The notes under the pieces are model-generated. The model was not told where the DNA came from and did not search any database. It worked only from the letters and a program-made list of their open reading frames with translations. A DNA stretch of 64,000 nucleotides from Eucalyptus grandis (lineage: Eukaryota > Streptophyta > Magnoliopsida > Myrtales > Myrtaceae): NCBI RefSeq assembly GCF_016545825.1, contig NC_052617.1:57120472-57184471 (forward strand), given 5' to 3'. Position numbers and translations under genes: made by a program. The stretch's first letter is position 1; every line of letters starts with the position of its first letter. Below, piece by piece: positions 50,150-60,616 of the stretch.

Positions 50150-51335
50150 CAAAGTTAAAAAGGCCCCAGAGATGCGTTTCATATAATATTTCCCAAAGAG
50201 CTAGAGGGGAGGAAATCCAATCATGAGGTAACTCATTTTTTTGATGGGTTTTAGCCACTTAATCCACAGCCAAATTGGCTTTTCTAAGGATAGCAAGATA
50301 CTTGAACATTAGAAAGAGTGATAAAAATTTCCTTGCACTTTTTAATAAGCACGTGAGCTTCCTAGGTGAGCTGTTGAGGGCTTGCAAAAGTGATGCCCAA
50401 GACCAAACAGTCAGTCTCTACCTTGACAAAATCGTTAAAAGAGAGAGTATGCATTGGGGCTTCGTCTTCTTCATTATGAGGAGAGAGAATGTAATTGAGG
50501 GATCCGACCAAGGCGAGGGCTTCAACGAAGAGAGCCGATGACGAAGCCACTGATTTTATGCCTTCGTTCAACAATCGCTGGCGATATCATGGCATACCTA
50601 TGCAGTTGACCCTTTCATCGCTCTAGTTACAATAGCTCCATCAATATTTACCTTAAAAGCACGAGCTTTAGGGGGTTTCCAGCTGCTTGAAGCATTCCAA
50701 CTCTGCTTACTAAAAAATTCCATTTGTGAAAGTTGTCGAGGTTGATGATAGCTATATCCACGACATCATGGATGCATTGTCAGCTTTCCTTACACCCCAA
50801 AGTACCGAAGCAACCATGGCTAGATATGGTAACTTGTTTGTGTTCTTCGATAAATTACCAATCATCTCCTTGATTTGAGATAATCCCTAAGAGACTTGTA
50901 GGTTCAACATTGGATGTGCCCAAATGAGTTTGGTCCATTGGTAGAGAAGGCACAAGTGCTCCACCGTTGAACTGCTCTAATTGCACAAGGGGCATATAGG
51001 GTCTGAAACTATCCTCCTTCTATATCAATTTTCCTTTGTTGGGAGTAATTTTGGGCAAAGATTCCACGTAAAAATTTTAATTTTAGGAAGGACCTATAAC
51101 TTCCGTATGTCTGTCCTTAGAGTACAAGGGGAGAGGTAAGACGTTGAGGCTTGATCTTCTTTTTGCTTGCCCGTTGATTCTCGGATACAGTGATATTCAC
51201 TATTCACTATGTGCTGCCCTGCTTGTGTGCTTACCCACACAACATGGCCGCTTTCTATTTGCAGTTTGATTGGAATTGTCAAAAGATCACGGACCATTTG
51301 CTCATCAAAGTACTCCTGTAGTACAATTTCAATCT
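50150..51335 (-). pseudogene. LINE 3' end: zinc-ribbon and RNase H-like region, decayed
   Basis: On the minus strand, 51335-50880 shows the zf-RVT region ('VWVSTQAGQHIVNSEYHCIR', and a cysteine-containing stretch near 50990), and 50700-50220 the RVT_3 RNase H type ('WKPPKARAFKVNIDGAIV' ... 'KANLAVD.VAKTHQKNELPH' and a DW). Such domains end plant L1 ORF2 proteins. Several stops and shifts interrupt the frame and no reverse transcriptase core precedes it: the sequence 5' of 51335 is another element. Confidence 0.7.
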
Positions 51336-51415
51336 AGTGTCCTTCCTTGTCTTATCCAAATCTTGATGTAGGTACCTCTGCTGATCCCACTTTGACAACT
51401 CCTAATATATATGTG

Positions 51416-52541
51416 GGGAAAAGTGCCAAAAAAGTCCTAAATCTTTTGTTTTTGTGCCGATTTAGTCATAAACCTTTTTTTAGTGTCGTTTTAGTCCTAA
51501 ACCTTTTTATGTTGTGCCAATTCAGTCATTTCCAATTTTTACCGGATTTTACTGATTAGACGCCGGCCGACTGATGTGGCTTGATCGGCGCTGACGTGAA
51601 CACATTTTAATAATATTTTAATTTTTTTGAATTTTTTTCTTTTTTTTTTTTTTCTTCCTCCAGTCGGTCGCCGGACCTTGGCGCGGCCAAAGGCAACGGC
51701 CGGGCGAGGCGAGGCCACCCTCGTTGGTCATCTCGTGAGCGAGGGTCGAGCCTCGCCGGCCATGGGTGAGGCTCGCCCCTCGTCGGATCTAGCGAGGTCG
51801 AGCCTCGCTGGCCATGGGCGATGCTCAGCCCTCGCCGGATCTGGCGAGGTGGGAGGCCCAAGAGCGAGATTCGAACGGTGAGAGAGAAAAAGCCTTGGGG
51901 GAGGGCAAATCTGAAGAGAGAGGGAGACCCCAGCCGCGTGAGGCCTCCGACGCTCGACACCGCCTTGTCGCTGCCATAGTCTCACTGTTGCCTCCCCGTC
52001 GACTAGCCGCAACCCTTGCCATGCTGAGCTCGTTGCTGCCATTACCCGATACAGATCTACTGCCGTTCTTATGCTCGGAGCCTGGCGCAAGCTGTCGTTG
52101 TTCCTCCTCGACGTCGGGTCCGTCGTCCCGCTTGCCGCCCGCCGCGAGGCTCGCCAGATCTGTGAGGGCGAGCCTCACCGCCCGGCGTGAGGCTCGACCC
52201 TCGCCCACGAGGTGGTCGGCGGGCGGCCTCGCCCTCGCCGGCCGTCGCCTCTGGCCAGTCGTCAAGGTCCGGCGACTTGCTAGAGGAAGAAGGGGTGAAG
52301 AAAAAAAGAAAAAGAAAAAAATTCAAAAATATTAAAATATTATTAAAAGGTGTCCACGTTAGCGCCGATCAAGCCATGTCAGCCAATTAGCGTCCAGTCA
52401 GCAAACTCTAGCCAAAATTGGCCGGAAAGAATTGAATCGGTACAATGTAAAAATGTTTAGGACTAAATCGGTACTAAAAAAAGGTTTAGGACTAAATCGG
52501 TATAAAAACAAAAGGTTTAGGACTTTTTTGGCACTTTTCCC
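51416..52541. mobile_element. Mutator-like fold-back element, 1126 bp, perfect 10-bp TSD
   Basis: The ends GGGAAAAGTGCC and GGCACTTTTCCC are exact inverses. TATATATGTG flanks both sides (51406-51415 and 52542-52551), a perfect 10-bp target duplication. The terminal repeats extend more than 220 bases ('gtcctaaa.cttttgttttt.tgccgatttagtc') and pairing continues less strictly into the GC-rich core ('ggcgaggc', 'gagggtcgagcctcgcc'). No transposase was seen; open frames in the core are by-products of its GC content. The intact duplication suggests it moved fairly recently. Confidence 0.92.
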
Positions 52542-52789
52542 TATATATGTGCCATCCACAGATTTTTCACCTTGGTTATTTCCTTCTCATATTTGCCACT
52601 TTACTTGTGTAAGCCAACAATCTTTCGGCTTCATGATTTTCAATATTATTATATTGTTGCTTCTTTTACGGGCCTTGAACATATAGAGAAGCTTGTACTA
52701 GTTCTCTTTGGCAGCAAATAATGATAGATGAGTTGTAAGAATTAGACAAATCTCATACCTAGGATTTAGTTATTTGCCTCCTAGAAAGT

Positions 52790-53890
52790 CTATACTATTT
52801 TGTAAATGGTTGTATAAGATCAAAATAAAGGTGGATGGTACAGTGGAATGCTACAAAAGCTCAAGTGGCAGCAAAAGGCTTCTCTCATAAGTATGGTATT
52901 AATTATGATGAGACATTTGTTCCACTTGAACGCCACATTTCTGTTCAAAGTCTTCTTGCCGTTGCCGTCATTAAGAGGTGACCTTTATCCACATGGGTGT
53001 TGAAAATGTCTTCCTCAATGGCAATCCTATTGAGAATGTATATATAGAACCTCCTTCTTATTACAACTCCAATCTAACAAAGTGTATCGTTGAGCATTAT
53101 CTGGGCTGAATTAGACTCCTCATGCATGGTACTCCAAATTCAAATTCCACCATGAAACATCTTGGCTTTAAATCTAGTCATATGACAATGCTCACATCTC
53201 GTGGGTTTATCCTGCCACTATTATATATAGATACATGGTTATTACCGAGAATGATCAAAAAAGCATTACAAAACTCCAAAAGTATTTCAATCACTCATCT
53301 GAAATGAAAAATCTCACGCAACTTAATTATTTTCTAGGCTTAGATGTTGCTCCAAATTCCTTTGACTATTACTTTCTTAAGCGATACACACCATGAATCT
53401 TTGTCTTGAGCAGGACTCACTGATAACAAGATTACTTAACTCCCATGGAAACAAATGCAAAATATGATGACAAAGATGGGACTACTCTTATGAATCCCAT
53501 ACTTTATCGACAATTGGTTAGCATTATCGTGTATTTCACCGTTACTCATTTTGGCATCGCTTATGCTATTCACATTATTAGTCAATTCATGACCACACCG
53601 CATACAACTCACTTTACTATTGTTCTTCGCAATCTTCGCTATGTCAAGGGTACCTAGTTTCATGATCATTATTATTTTTTCAACCTACTTTAAAGTTAAG
53701 GGCTTATTCGAATGTTGACTATGCTAGTGACCCTTTTAATTATCGCTCCACTATAGGCTATTGCATCTTTCTAGGTTCACTCATCTCACCATGTAGCAAG
53801 AAACAGACAACTACTACTTGATCTAGCACCAAAGTTGAATATCGTGCTCTTGCCGATACTATTAAGAAAACTTCCAATTGAATTTTGAAG
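52790..53890 (+). mobile_element. Copia RT-RNase H fragment, decayed
   Basis: Mixed plus frames give 'VAAKGFSHKYGINYDETFVP' (start of copia RT), later 'QLVSIIVYFTVTHFGIAYA', and RNase H text 'AYSNVDYASDPFNYRSTIGY' followed by 'FLGSLIS', 'SKKQTTTT' and 'SSTKVEYRALAD'. The middle of RT with the YVDD site is not recognisable. This is the part the element at 39660-43320 lacks, but I cannot say they belong together. Confidence 0.75.
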
Positions 53891-55250
53891 TTAACAAAAA
53901 TATCTTTGAATATTTGGTAAGTTTGATAAATATCTTGAAGTATTTTGATTTATGGAATTACTCTTGGATGAGAAGCTTGTAGCAATCACGTTATTGTTTA
54001 GATTCAAGTCCGAATTGTGGAATTTACTTCAGGCGAAATAGGCTCGGACCTTATACTAAAGATGAAGATCTTTATACTCAAAGAACTACTTATATTCCCA
54101 TCCTGACACAAGTTCAAAACATGATACAAGTTCAAAACGTATATAATGTCTAGTGATCTGGCTCAGCTTTCACACTTAAAAAAATTTGATTGACTCAATC
54201 TTAGAGATTGTTTTGCACACCAACTTCGTAAAGCAAAACATCTTAGTTGATTGACAAATCAATCTCGGAGACAAATTCTTTCTAGATGGCAAAACTATAC
54301 TTATAGAAACCAAGACTTTGGTTATATAGGTGACCATAATCAACTAGAGATTCAAATTTTGTCACTTAATGGCCACTCAATCTTCTTGATACATATCTAG
54401 CCAACGAATAGATTGGAAGATGATCCTTTGGAGATTGTCCAACAATTAGATTAAAAATAGAGGAGTATAAAAGGAGACCAAGGTGTTGAGGAGCGTGCAA
54501 GAGACAAAGTTCAAAATTTAGAATTCTAAAGTTTGAATGTACTTCAACCATATACCCTCGTCTTTCGTGGGCTACAATTTGTAATCTTGAGAAGCAACAC
54601 CAAAGGAGTAATTGAGTGAGACAGTTTGACCTATCTTAACTAAGTGTGATCACTCATTATTGTAATCTCTTGATTGATCATATAGTGAAATTCAGCTAGT
54701 AGACTATTAGTATAAGAGAGTGAATATAGGCTTGATCTAACCAAACCACTATAAAGTCTTGTATGCAAATTCATCCCTAAACTCTAACTGTTTATTATTG
54801 TAATATATTTCACACTCACATGCTGTTTATAGCAAAACTGCTTCTGAAGTTTTGTTCAGAATTTGAACCTTGCACTTTAAGTTCGGACTCAAATATGGAC
54901 TTTTACAATACTGCTTTAAATTGTCAAGATCCTTTAGAATCGCCTATTCACCCTCCCTAAGTGATACTTGCTAGCTATCGGAGAAAGGTGCTTGTTATTT
55001 TGAAGTGTTTTTACTTCTGAGCTAACAATAGGTCTCATTGAAGGACAAAGCAACATTAGACCTTCATACTTTGATGGAAAAGACTACATTATCTGCAGGA
55101 ATAAAATGAAAGCATTCATTAGATTCAAAGATCCTTTGGAATGGGATGTTGTTCAGAGAGGGGTCAATTCAAATTTCAACATCAACTGAAGAAGGAGATG
55201 GCAAAACACCCATTGCTGTTACCTTATCTTGGACAATGACAACTAAAAGA
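53891..55250 (+). mobile_element. Probable Sirevirus-type copia LTR and gag start
   Basis: The last part of the non-coding block (to about 54970) ends with 'cgcctattcaccctccctaagtga', close to the 'CCTATTCACCCCC' found near the LTR ends of Sireviruses. Then 55030-55190 codes 'QSNIRPSYFDGKDYIICRNK' and 'FKDPLEWDVV', the start of copia gag. No other domain follows. Confidence 0.5.
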
Positions 55251-55284
55251 GAAGCTTTAGATGTAGGATAAGAATAGCACAATT

Positions 55285-55620
55285 GACATAACTTTTGTGC
55301 GACTCTCATTTGAGTGCTATAAACTTTTTTCACTTACTTGAATGTTACAAATTTGAAAAATTGATTACTTGAGTGTCATTGATGATTTGCCGTGCCAAAA
55401 ATTCCAATGTAGACACTCGTCGTCCTATGTGGCTTCGCTAGCATTGACGTTGACAATTGTTTAAATATTTTAAAATAATTTTTAATCTTTTTTGAATTTT
55501 TATTTTTCTTTTCTTCTTTTCGGCCCTTTTGTTAGGGTCGGCCAAGCTTTCATGGCCGTGCCAACTAAGGTCAAGGTGGTCCTCCCCCAGTTTGGGCGAG
55601 GCTTTCACAACCCTGGCTAT
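55285..55620. mobile_element. One arm of another fold-back element
   Basis: 'tgacataacttttgtgcgactctca' to 'ttttcggcccttttgttagggtcggccaagc' has the AT-rich arm then GC-rich core of this element class, but no matching right arm follows: RLK-C intron sequence starts at about 55620. Confidence 0.45.
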
Positions 55621-55665
55621 CATGAGATAAGACACACACATGGTGTGCATGATATTGTCAATACC

Positions 55666-56383
55666 GGAAAAAATTACCAAAAAAGTCTTAAACCTATTAT
55701 AATTTTCCCAATTAAATCATAAACTCTTTTTTGTCAATTCAGTCTTAAACCTTTTGCAATTATGTCAATCAATCTATTTGGCCAAATTTGACCAGCCAAC
55801 AGTGATGCAGACGTCGACGGCGTCGGTGGATAATTTTTTAATAACTTTTTTTCTTTTTTTTTCCTCTCTTTTGTCATTTTCTCCTCTCTCCTTACCGGCC
55901 AAAAGGAAGGCTCGGTCGTCGGCTAGAGGCGAGTTCGCCTTGCCATCACTGGGTGAAGGCAAGCTCACCCAACCACTAGCAGGGCGAGCCCCCGCTAGAT
56001 TTGGCGAGGGCTCGCCTTGCCAATGAACGGCGAGGCTGACCTTGCCTAGATCCTGTGAGGCAAGCCTCACCCAACCACTTACAAGGCAAGCTCGCCGATC
56101 CACTGGAAAGGGCTTGCCTCACCGGACATGGGCAAGGGTGGCCTCGCCACTGGCCAACGATCGGTCCTCCCCTTTGGCCGGTCACCAAAGCAAGAGGAAG
56201 AATGAGAGATGAGGAAAAAAAAAGAGAGAGAAAAAAGGACAAAAAAAAGAAGAAAGAAAAAAATTAAAAAATTATTAAAAATTGTCCGCGGACGTCGGAT
56301 GGACTGGATTAGAACAATTACAAAATGTTTAGACTGAATTGGAAATATTGCAACTGGTTCAGAAATTTTTCGGTAATTTTCCT
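55666..56383. mobile_element. Fold-back element in RLK-C intron 2, 718 bp
   Basis: The arms 'ggaaaaaattaccaaaaaagtc' and (reversed) 'aggaaaattaccgaaaaatttc' enclose a GC-rich core of 'gaggcaagcctcacc' words. The flanks GTCAATACC (55657-55665) and GTCGATACG (56384-56392) are a 9-bp duplication with two changes. The equivalent place in RLK-B (44478-44489, 'ctcttgatacgt') is empty. Confidence 0.85.
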
Positions 56384-57162
56384 GTCGATACGGACGGCTG
56401 TGTAACGTGGCAAGTAGTGGAATTGTTGAAGGAGCAGTCGCATTTGATGAAAGGGTGGTAAGCGTCGAAGGTAACGGAGTCGCCGATCGCGGCTCCGCTG
56501 CATGGCTCTCCACTTATGTTCCATGCTGGCGTCCGTGGAGTGATTCCCCATGTTGACCATATCGAGTTCAGAATCGCCCCTACATTCACGTAACCATCAT
56601 CGACTCACACTCGTTTAACTTTATTCTCAAACTAAATGCATCGGTGCATGATTATTACCTTAAGTAAATGGAGAGTGGTTTAGACAATTAAGTGCAATTT
56701 ATAATACAGGTATTCACATGCTGTCCATCCAGTTGAATTGTATAAACGAGGACAGCCGCTTCATTTGGAGTAGTATTTTTACATTTCCCAGACATATGGT
56801 CTTAAGGGAACCATTTTAGCTTTCTTGATTGTCAATATTCTAAGAACAAAGATTAGACAACAAGTAATCATATAAATGTGAATTCCATATGGACTAAATC
56901 AACATAAGGAGGTGAAAGAGGAACCACTGATGTCCATGCAGTCCCATGGCATAATGCTTTCTAGATTATAAAATGAGGTAATGATAAGTAGGCCAAAGGC
57001 TATGAAAAAAGATCATCGGGATGTTTTAAAGAGGAATCTCTGTCTGGACATGAAAGAACACATATTAGAGAAATAACTCCTCCCAAAGGAAAGGCGTTTT
57101 TACTTGAAAATTCTCTCGGTGGGATTTGCCGGCAGAAAGCAAATACTTAAAGTGGGGTTATC

Positions 57163-57167
<5 letters not shown>

Positions 57168-57254
<87 letters not shown>
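57168..57254. repeat. (TA)18(TG)25 compound microsatellite
   Basis: Alternating TA passes into alternating TG without a break, inside RLK-C intron 1. Confidence 0.95.
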
Positions 57255-57258
<4 letters not shown>

Positions 57259-57824
57259 AAATTATATACCCAAATATAGCTAATCACTTATATGAAAAAA
57301 CTATAAAAATGATTACATGACAATTTTTAATGTATTGTGAGAATAATAACCTATTATGGATCACAAAAAATCAAATCACAAGTTATTATAACTTGTTTTT
57401 TTTTTTTTGTAAGAAGTTATTATAAATTGTTGTGGGACTATTTCTTCAAGAATTTGTACTTCACAATAAATTATTATTTTCACAGTACTTAAATAATTGT
57501 TATGCTAGCAAAAGCCAAAAAACTATTATTGAATAAAATTTATTAAGGTTATTAGAAGGATCTATTAAATTTCAATAATAGCAACGAAAAAAAAAAGCAT
57601 CTTAGTGTTGTATTTCAAGATTAATTGACATATCACCGTACATATAAATAATTCTTGATTCTTTGCATTCAAGTTAAGTTGAGCTAGGAGTTGAAGACCT
57701 TAATTCAAGGTATTGGCGAAATCAACAATGCATAACAGCAATGTAAAAACATCAATATACATAAAACTATATGAAATAGTGAAATAATCGAAACATTAAT
57801 AGTGTAATATTGCTGAAAAATTAC

Positions 57825-58055
57825 TTAAAAAGTCTCAAACCAATTAGACTTGGGCCAATTTAATCATAAAATTTTCAATTTGACCAATTTAGTCATAAAC
57901 CTTTTGATGATTTGCTAATGTAGTCCATCTGGTTAATTTTGGTTAAAAATTGATGACATGAACGTCGGTTATCTTATATGGTGCAGTCAGCGTCGACCTA
58001 GACAATTTCTTGATTTTTTTAATTTTCTTTTGTTAATTGTTAGGGCCGACCAGTA
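57825..58055. mobile_element. Truncated fold-back element arm in RLK-C intron 1
   Basis: 'aaaaagtctcaaaccaattagac' to 'cttttgatgatttgctaatgtag' and 'gtcagcgtcgacc' resembles the left arms at 26404 and 55666. No right arm is present. Confidence 0.5.
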
Positions 58056-58436
58056 GCCAATTTAGGTATTTAATATCATTCGGACGTATTTCAATTTATT
58101 TTAATATATAAAGAACCCCACTTTTTTTTTTTGGGTCGATAAAGAAGAACCCCACTTTGAGGGATTTCCTTTATGCAGGCAAATCCCACCGAGGACTAAG
58201 CAAAGAATTTCCGAGGGAAGGTGGTAAACTTGTTACCCGGTTGCCTTGGTTAAATAAGAGGACACCGTCCTTCATGGAAGGACAACAGTGCCGTCACCTA
58301 ATCACAGTTCGTCACAATCTTAATCATACTCTAGTAGGAGGGAGATAAATTTCCATTGTCAGGAACTGGAAGGATGCTTACGATCATCCGCACTTTTTAA
58401 GAATAGCAAACTCGCTAAAGACACACGAACGAACAC

Positions 58437-58438
<2 letters not shown>

Positions 58439-58472
<34 letters not shown>
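58439..58472. repeat. (GA)17 at the lost exon 1 donor of RLK-C
   Basis: A perfect GA run lying where RLK-A and RLK-B have 'gtaccttcag', the exon end and donor. Confidence 0.95.
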
Positions 58473-58475
<3 letters not shown>

Positions 58476-58689
58476 GCTTCTGTCGGTCGTAGCATGAGTC
58501 TGGTTCTGAGCACGAGCAACATCTACAAGTAGTATGCACGCTGCTACATGCAAGGCAAAGATCACCCTCGAATTTGTCATTGTTCAACCAGAGAGAAAAG
58601 AGAGAGAGAGAGAGATCCTTAGACCTGGAGAGCCACCATGTCAAGTCTGACCAACGGCACTCCTAGATACATTTATATATGCGCAGAGA

Positions 58690-60616
58690 AAGTTTTATGA
58701 GAAAGCCAAGGACAGTGGCGTCTGAGATAAAGATCAGAAATGGCGCCCCCCCTCTCTTCGTTTTGCTTTCCAATTGAGCAGTGTACAATTTTCGTAATCA
58801 GCCTTTGAAAACTCTCGCTGCTGACCGTGGATAACCTTGGTTGTTAGAAGAGTGAAATTTTTGTTACCACCAAAGAAAAACCAATAGTAATCTTTTTGCT
58901 CGTAAAAGTTTATTCATTGAATAGCTGCAAATCATTCTAATTAAGAAGAGTTGAGTACCCAATTGAGAACTTTTTCTCGCCGCACGAAAGGTTGTGGAAT
59001 TACACAGTACATACTCATTACATATTTCAGGACAACCATTTGGAAAGACTGATAATTTAGGCAATTTAGTCGCTGATTGTACATTTGAATTGGGACGAAA
59101 AGTCACTCTTACAAAAAGTATGGCGACTTGTGAGTTGCCTGCTTCCGGAGGCTAATATCGTGTGGTGTTCAAAGTCTCGCCTTCCAATCAGACTTGTTAA
59201 CCTTGCATGGTTTGATTGAAGCTTCTGCTGATACTGGGGACGAAAAGGCAAAGAGAAAGATGAGGGGTCTTTTCAATTCCATTTTCTAAGGTCAAATTGG
59301 ACGTCTAGAATTGACGGATTCATCCATCCAAGTGGTGGCATATCTGAAAGTCTACTTCATTTCGAATTGGATCTGAAAGGAGGGAAGATTTTTTTGAATC
59401 TATAATGGAAAATTATTGGGAGAAAAGCGTTCATGCGTATGAAAATGTCAAGGGACAATGGGGAACCCAATGGGGGAGATTTGTTAATGTCATGACATAA
59501 TCATCGTAGATAAGAATCCTTTGAATTTTCTCTCATCGATACAGTATTGCCTCTCTTGCCTGAGTTATCTTTTTTTTTTAGGTTGTCCTGACAGTTAATC
59601 ATTTAACTCATGTATGGTTTTGACATGCATTAGTTTCCATCCAAAAAGATATGAAAACTTCTTATTATTTATATGCACTTACAAAATCTTAATTGAGGTT
59701 GACTCCGCTTAATGTTAAAAGAAGAAGACTTGGATTTATGATTGGAATAGCGCATGAAGGAGAAGATACCAACTTGTACGGGACTATTACTGTACTTCAA
59801 CATGGATTTTTCTGAATTTGCCGATATATATGACCCAGTATGAAATCAGTGGGACGGGTGGAATATAGAAAGTAGCGACCTACAGTTCACTCTTGTAAAG
59901 AGACGGTCATCGTTTTTTCGGTGGCGTGGGTCGTTCTCTCGCACCAGCTTGATGCCACGGTGCAGCCTCCTCTCTCCATAGTCAATCTATACACGTCCTT
60001 CCAAAGCCTGATGGCAGCTTGCCGATCCATAATCCAAAGAATCCTCTCTCTTTTCTTTTGTGGTAAGTGGGCGATCTTACTGTCTTCTTCTCTTTAAATT
60101 GACCAGGTGAAGAAAAATGGTCCCAACAATATATGAAACATATCAGTTTTTCACCTGTTTTTTCTGGTGCCATGGTACCAAGATTATGTAATGGGATCAA
60201 GAATCCAGACAATTTGATACAAAAACTGAATGCGGATGGATTGATTGATTTGCCATTATTCAGACAATTTTTTTTCAGGATGCTATTGCAGAAAAATGCG
60301 ATTACTGATGCACTTATTCTTGCAAGTTTCAAAACAAAATCATAGTAGTTATTCACAATTTAACTAGACACATGCAGAGGTGAACCGATTTATGTTCTCT
60401 TGGGTTGTGAAATGATACTTCACAAATTTACCAGAAAAATTGACAGTTCGTACAGCTTTAATTTGCATAATGGCAAAAATGATTGACAGGAAGAGTCATC
60501 TTACATAGGAAATGCATCTGTATGTACTAGTAATTAATTACATTACAAAATGTTGGCGTAATCAACTGATAAAGCCTGATATGGATGTAGCAAAGATCCA
60601 TTTAGGTAAACCATGT
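58690..60616. repeat. Spacer 3' of RLK-D, duplicated at 25.9-28.1 and 32.0-32.3 kb
   Basis: Matches the spacer around RLK-B and RLK-A in order, apart from insertions found only there (26404-27030 and 28144-31994). No coding region was found in it. Confidence 0.75.

Larger units (their letters stand above)
56396..58580 (-). pseudogene. RLK-C: exons 1-2 of an LRR receptor kinase
   Basis: Exon 1 starts at 58580 (signal peptide core IFALHVAACILLVDV, then 'ARAQNQTHATTD'). Exon 2 is 56396-56579 ('ILNSIWSTWGITPRTPAWN', then 'ISGEPCSGAAIGDS' and 'CDCSFNNSTTCHVTQ'), flanked by AG and GT. The normal exon 1 end ('PSE' then GTAC) is missing: after 'ATTD' the sequence passes straight into a (CT)n run on the coding strand, so the donor is lost. 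Intron 2 carries the fold-back element 12 bases after exon 2, and nothing of the LRR, malectin or kinase exons follows. It was therefore truncated at its 3' side before or with the retrotransposon arrivals at 52-55 kb. Confidence 0.85.

Noticed and set aside
51627..52335. Overlapping long open frames of 80-170 codons on both strands
   Set aside because: They lie inside the GC-rich core of the fold-back element, where stops are rare by composition. The predicted proteins are Arg/Ala/Pro-rich without motifs.
57126..57320. Frame encoding Ile-Tyr then Cys-Val repeats
   Set aside because: Direct translation of the (TA)n(TG)n microsatellite.
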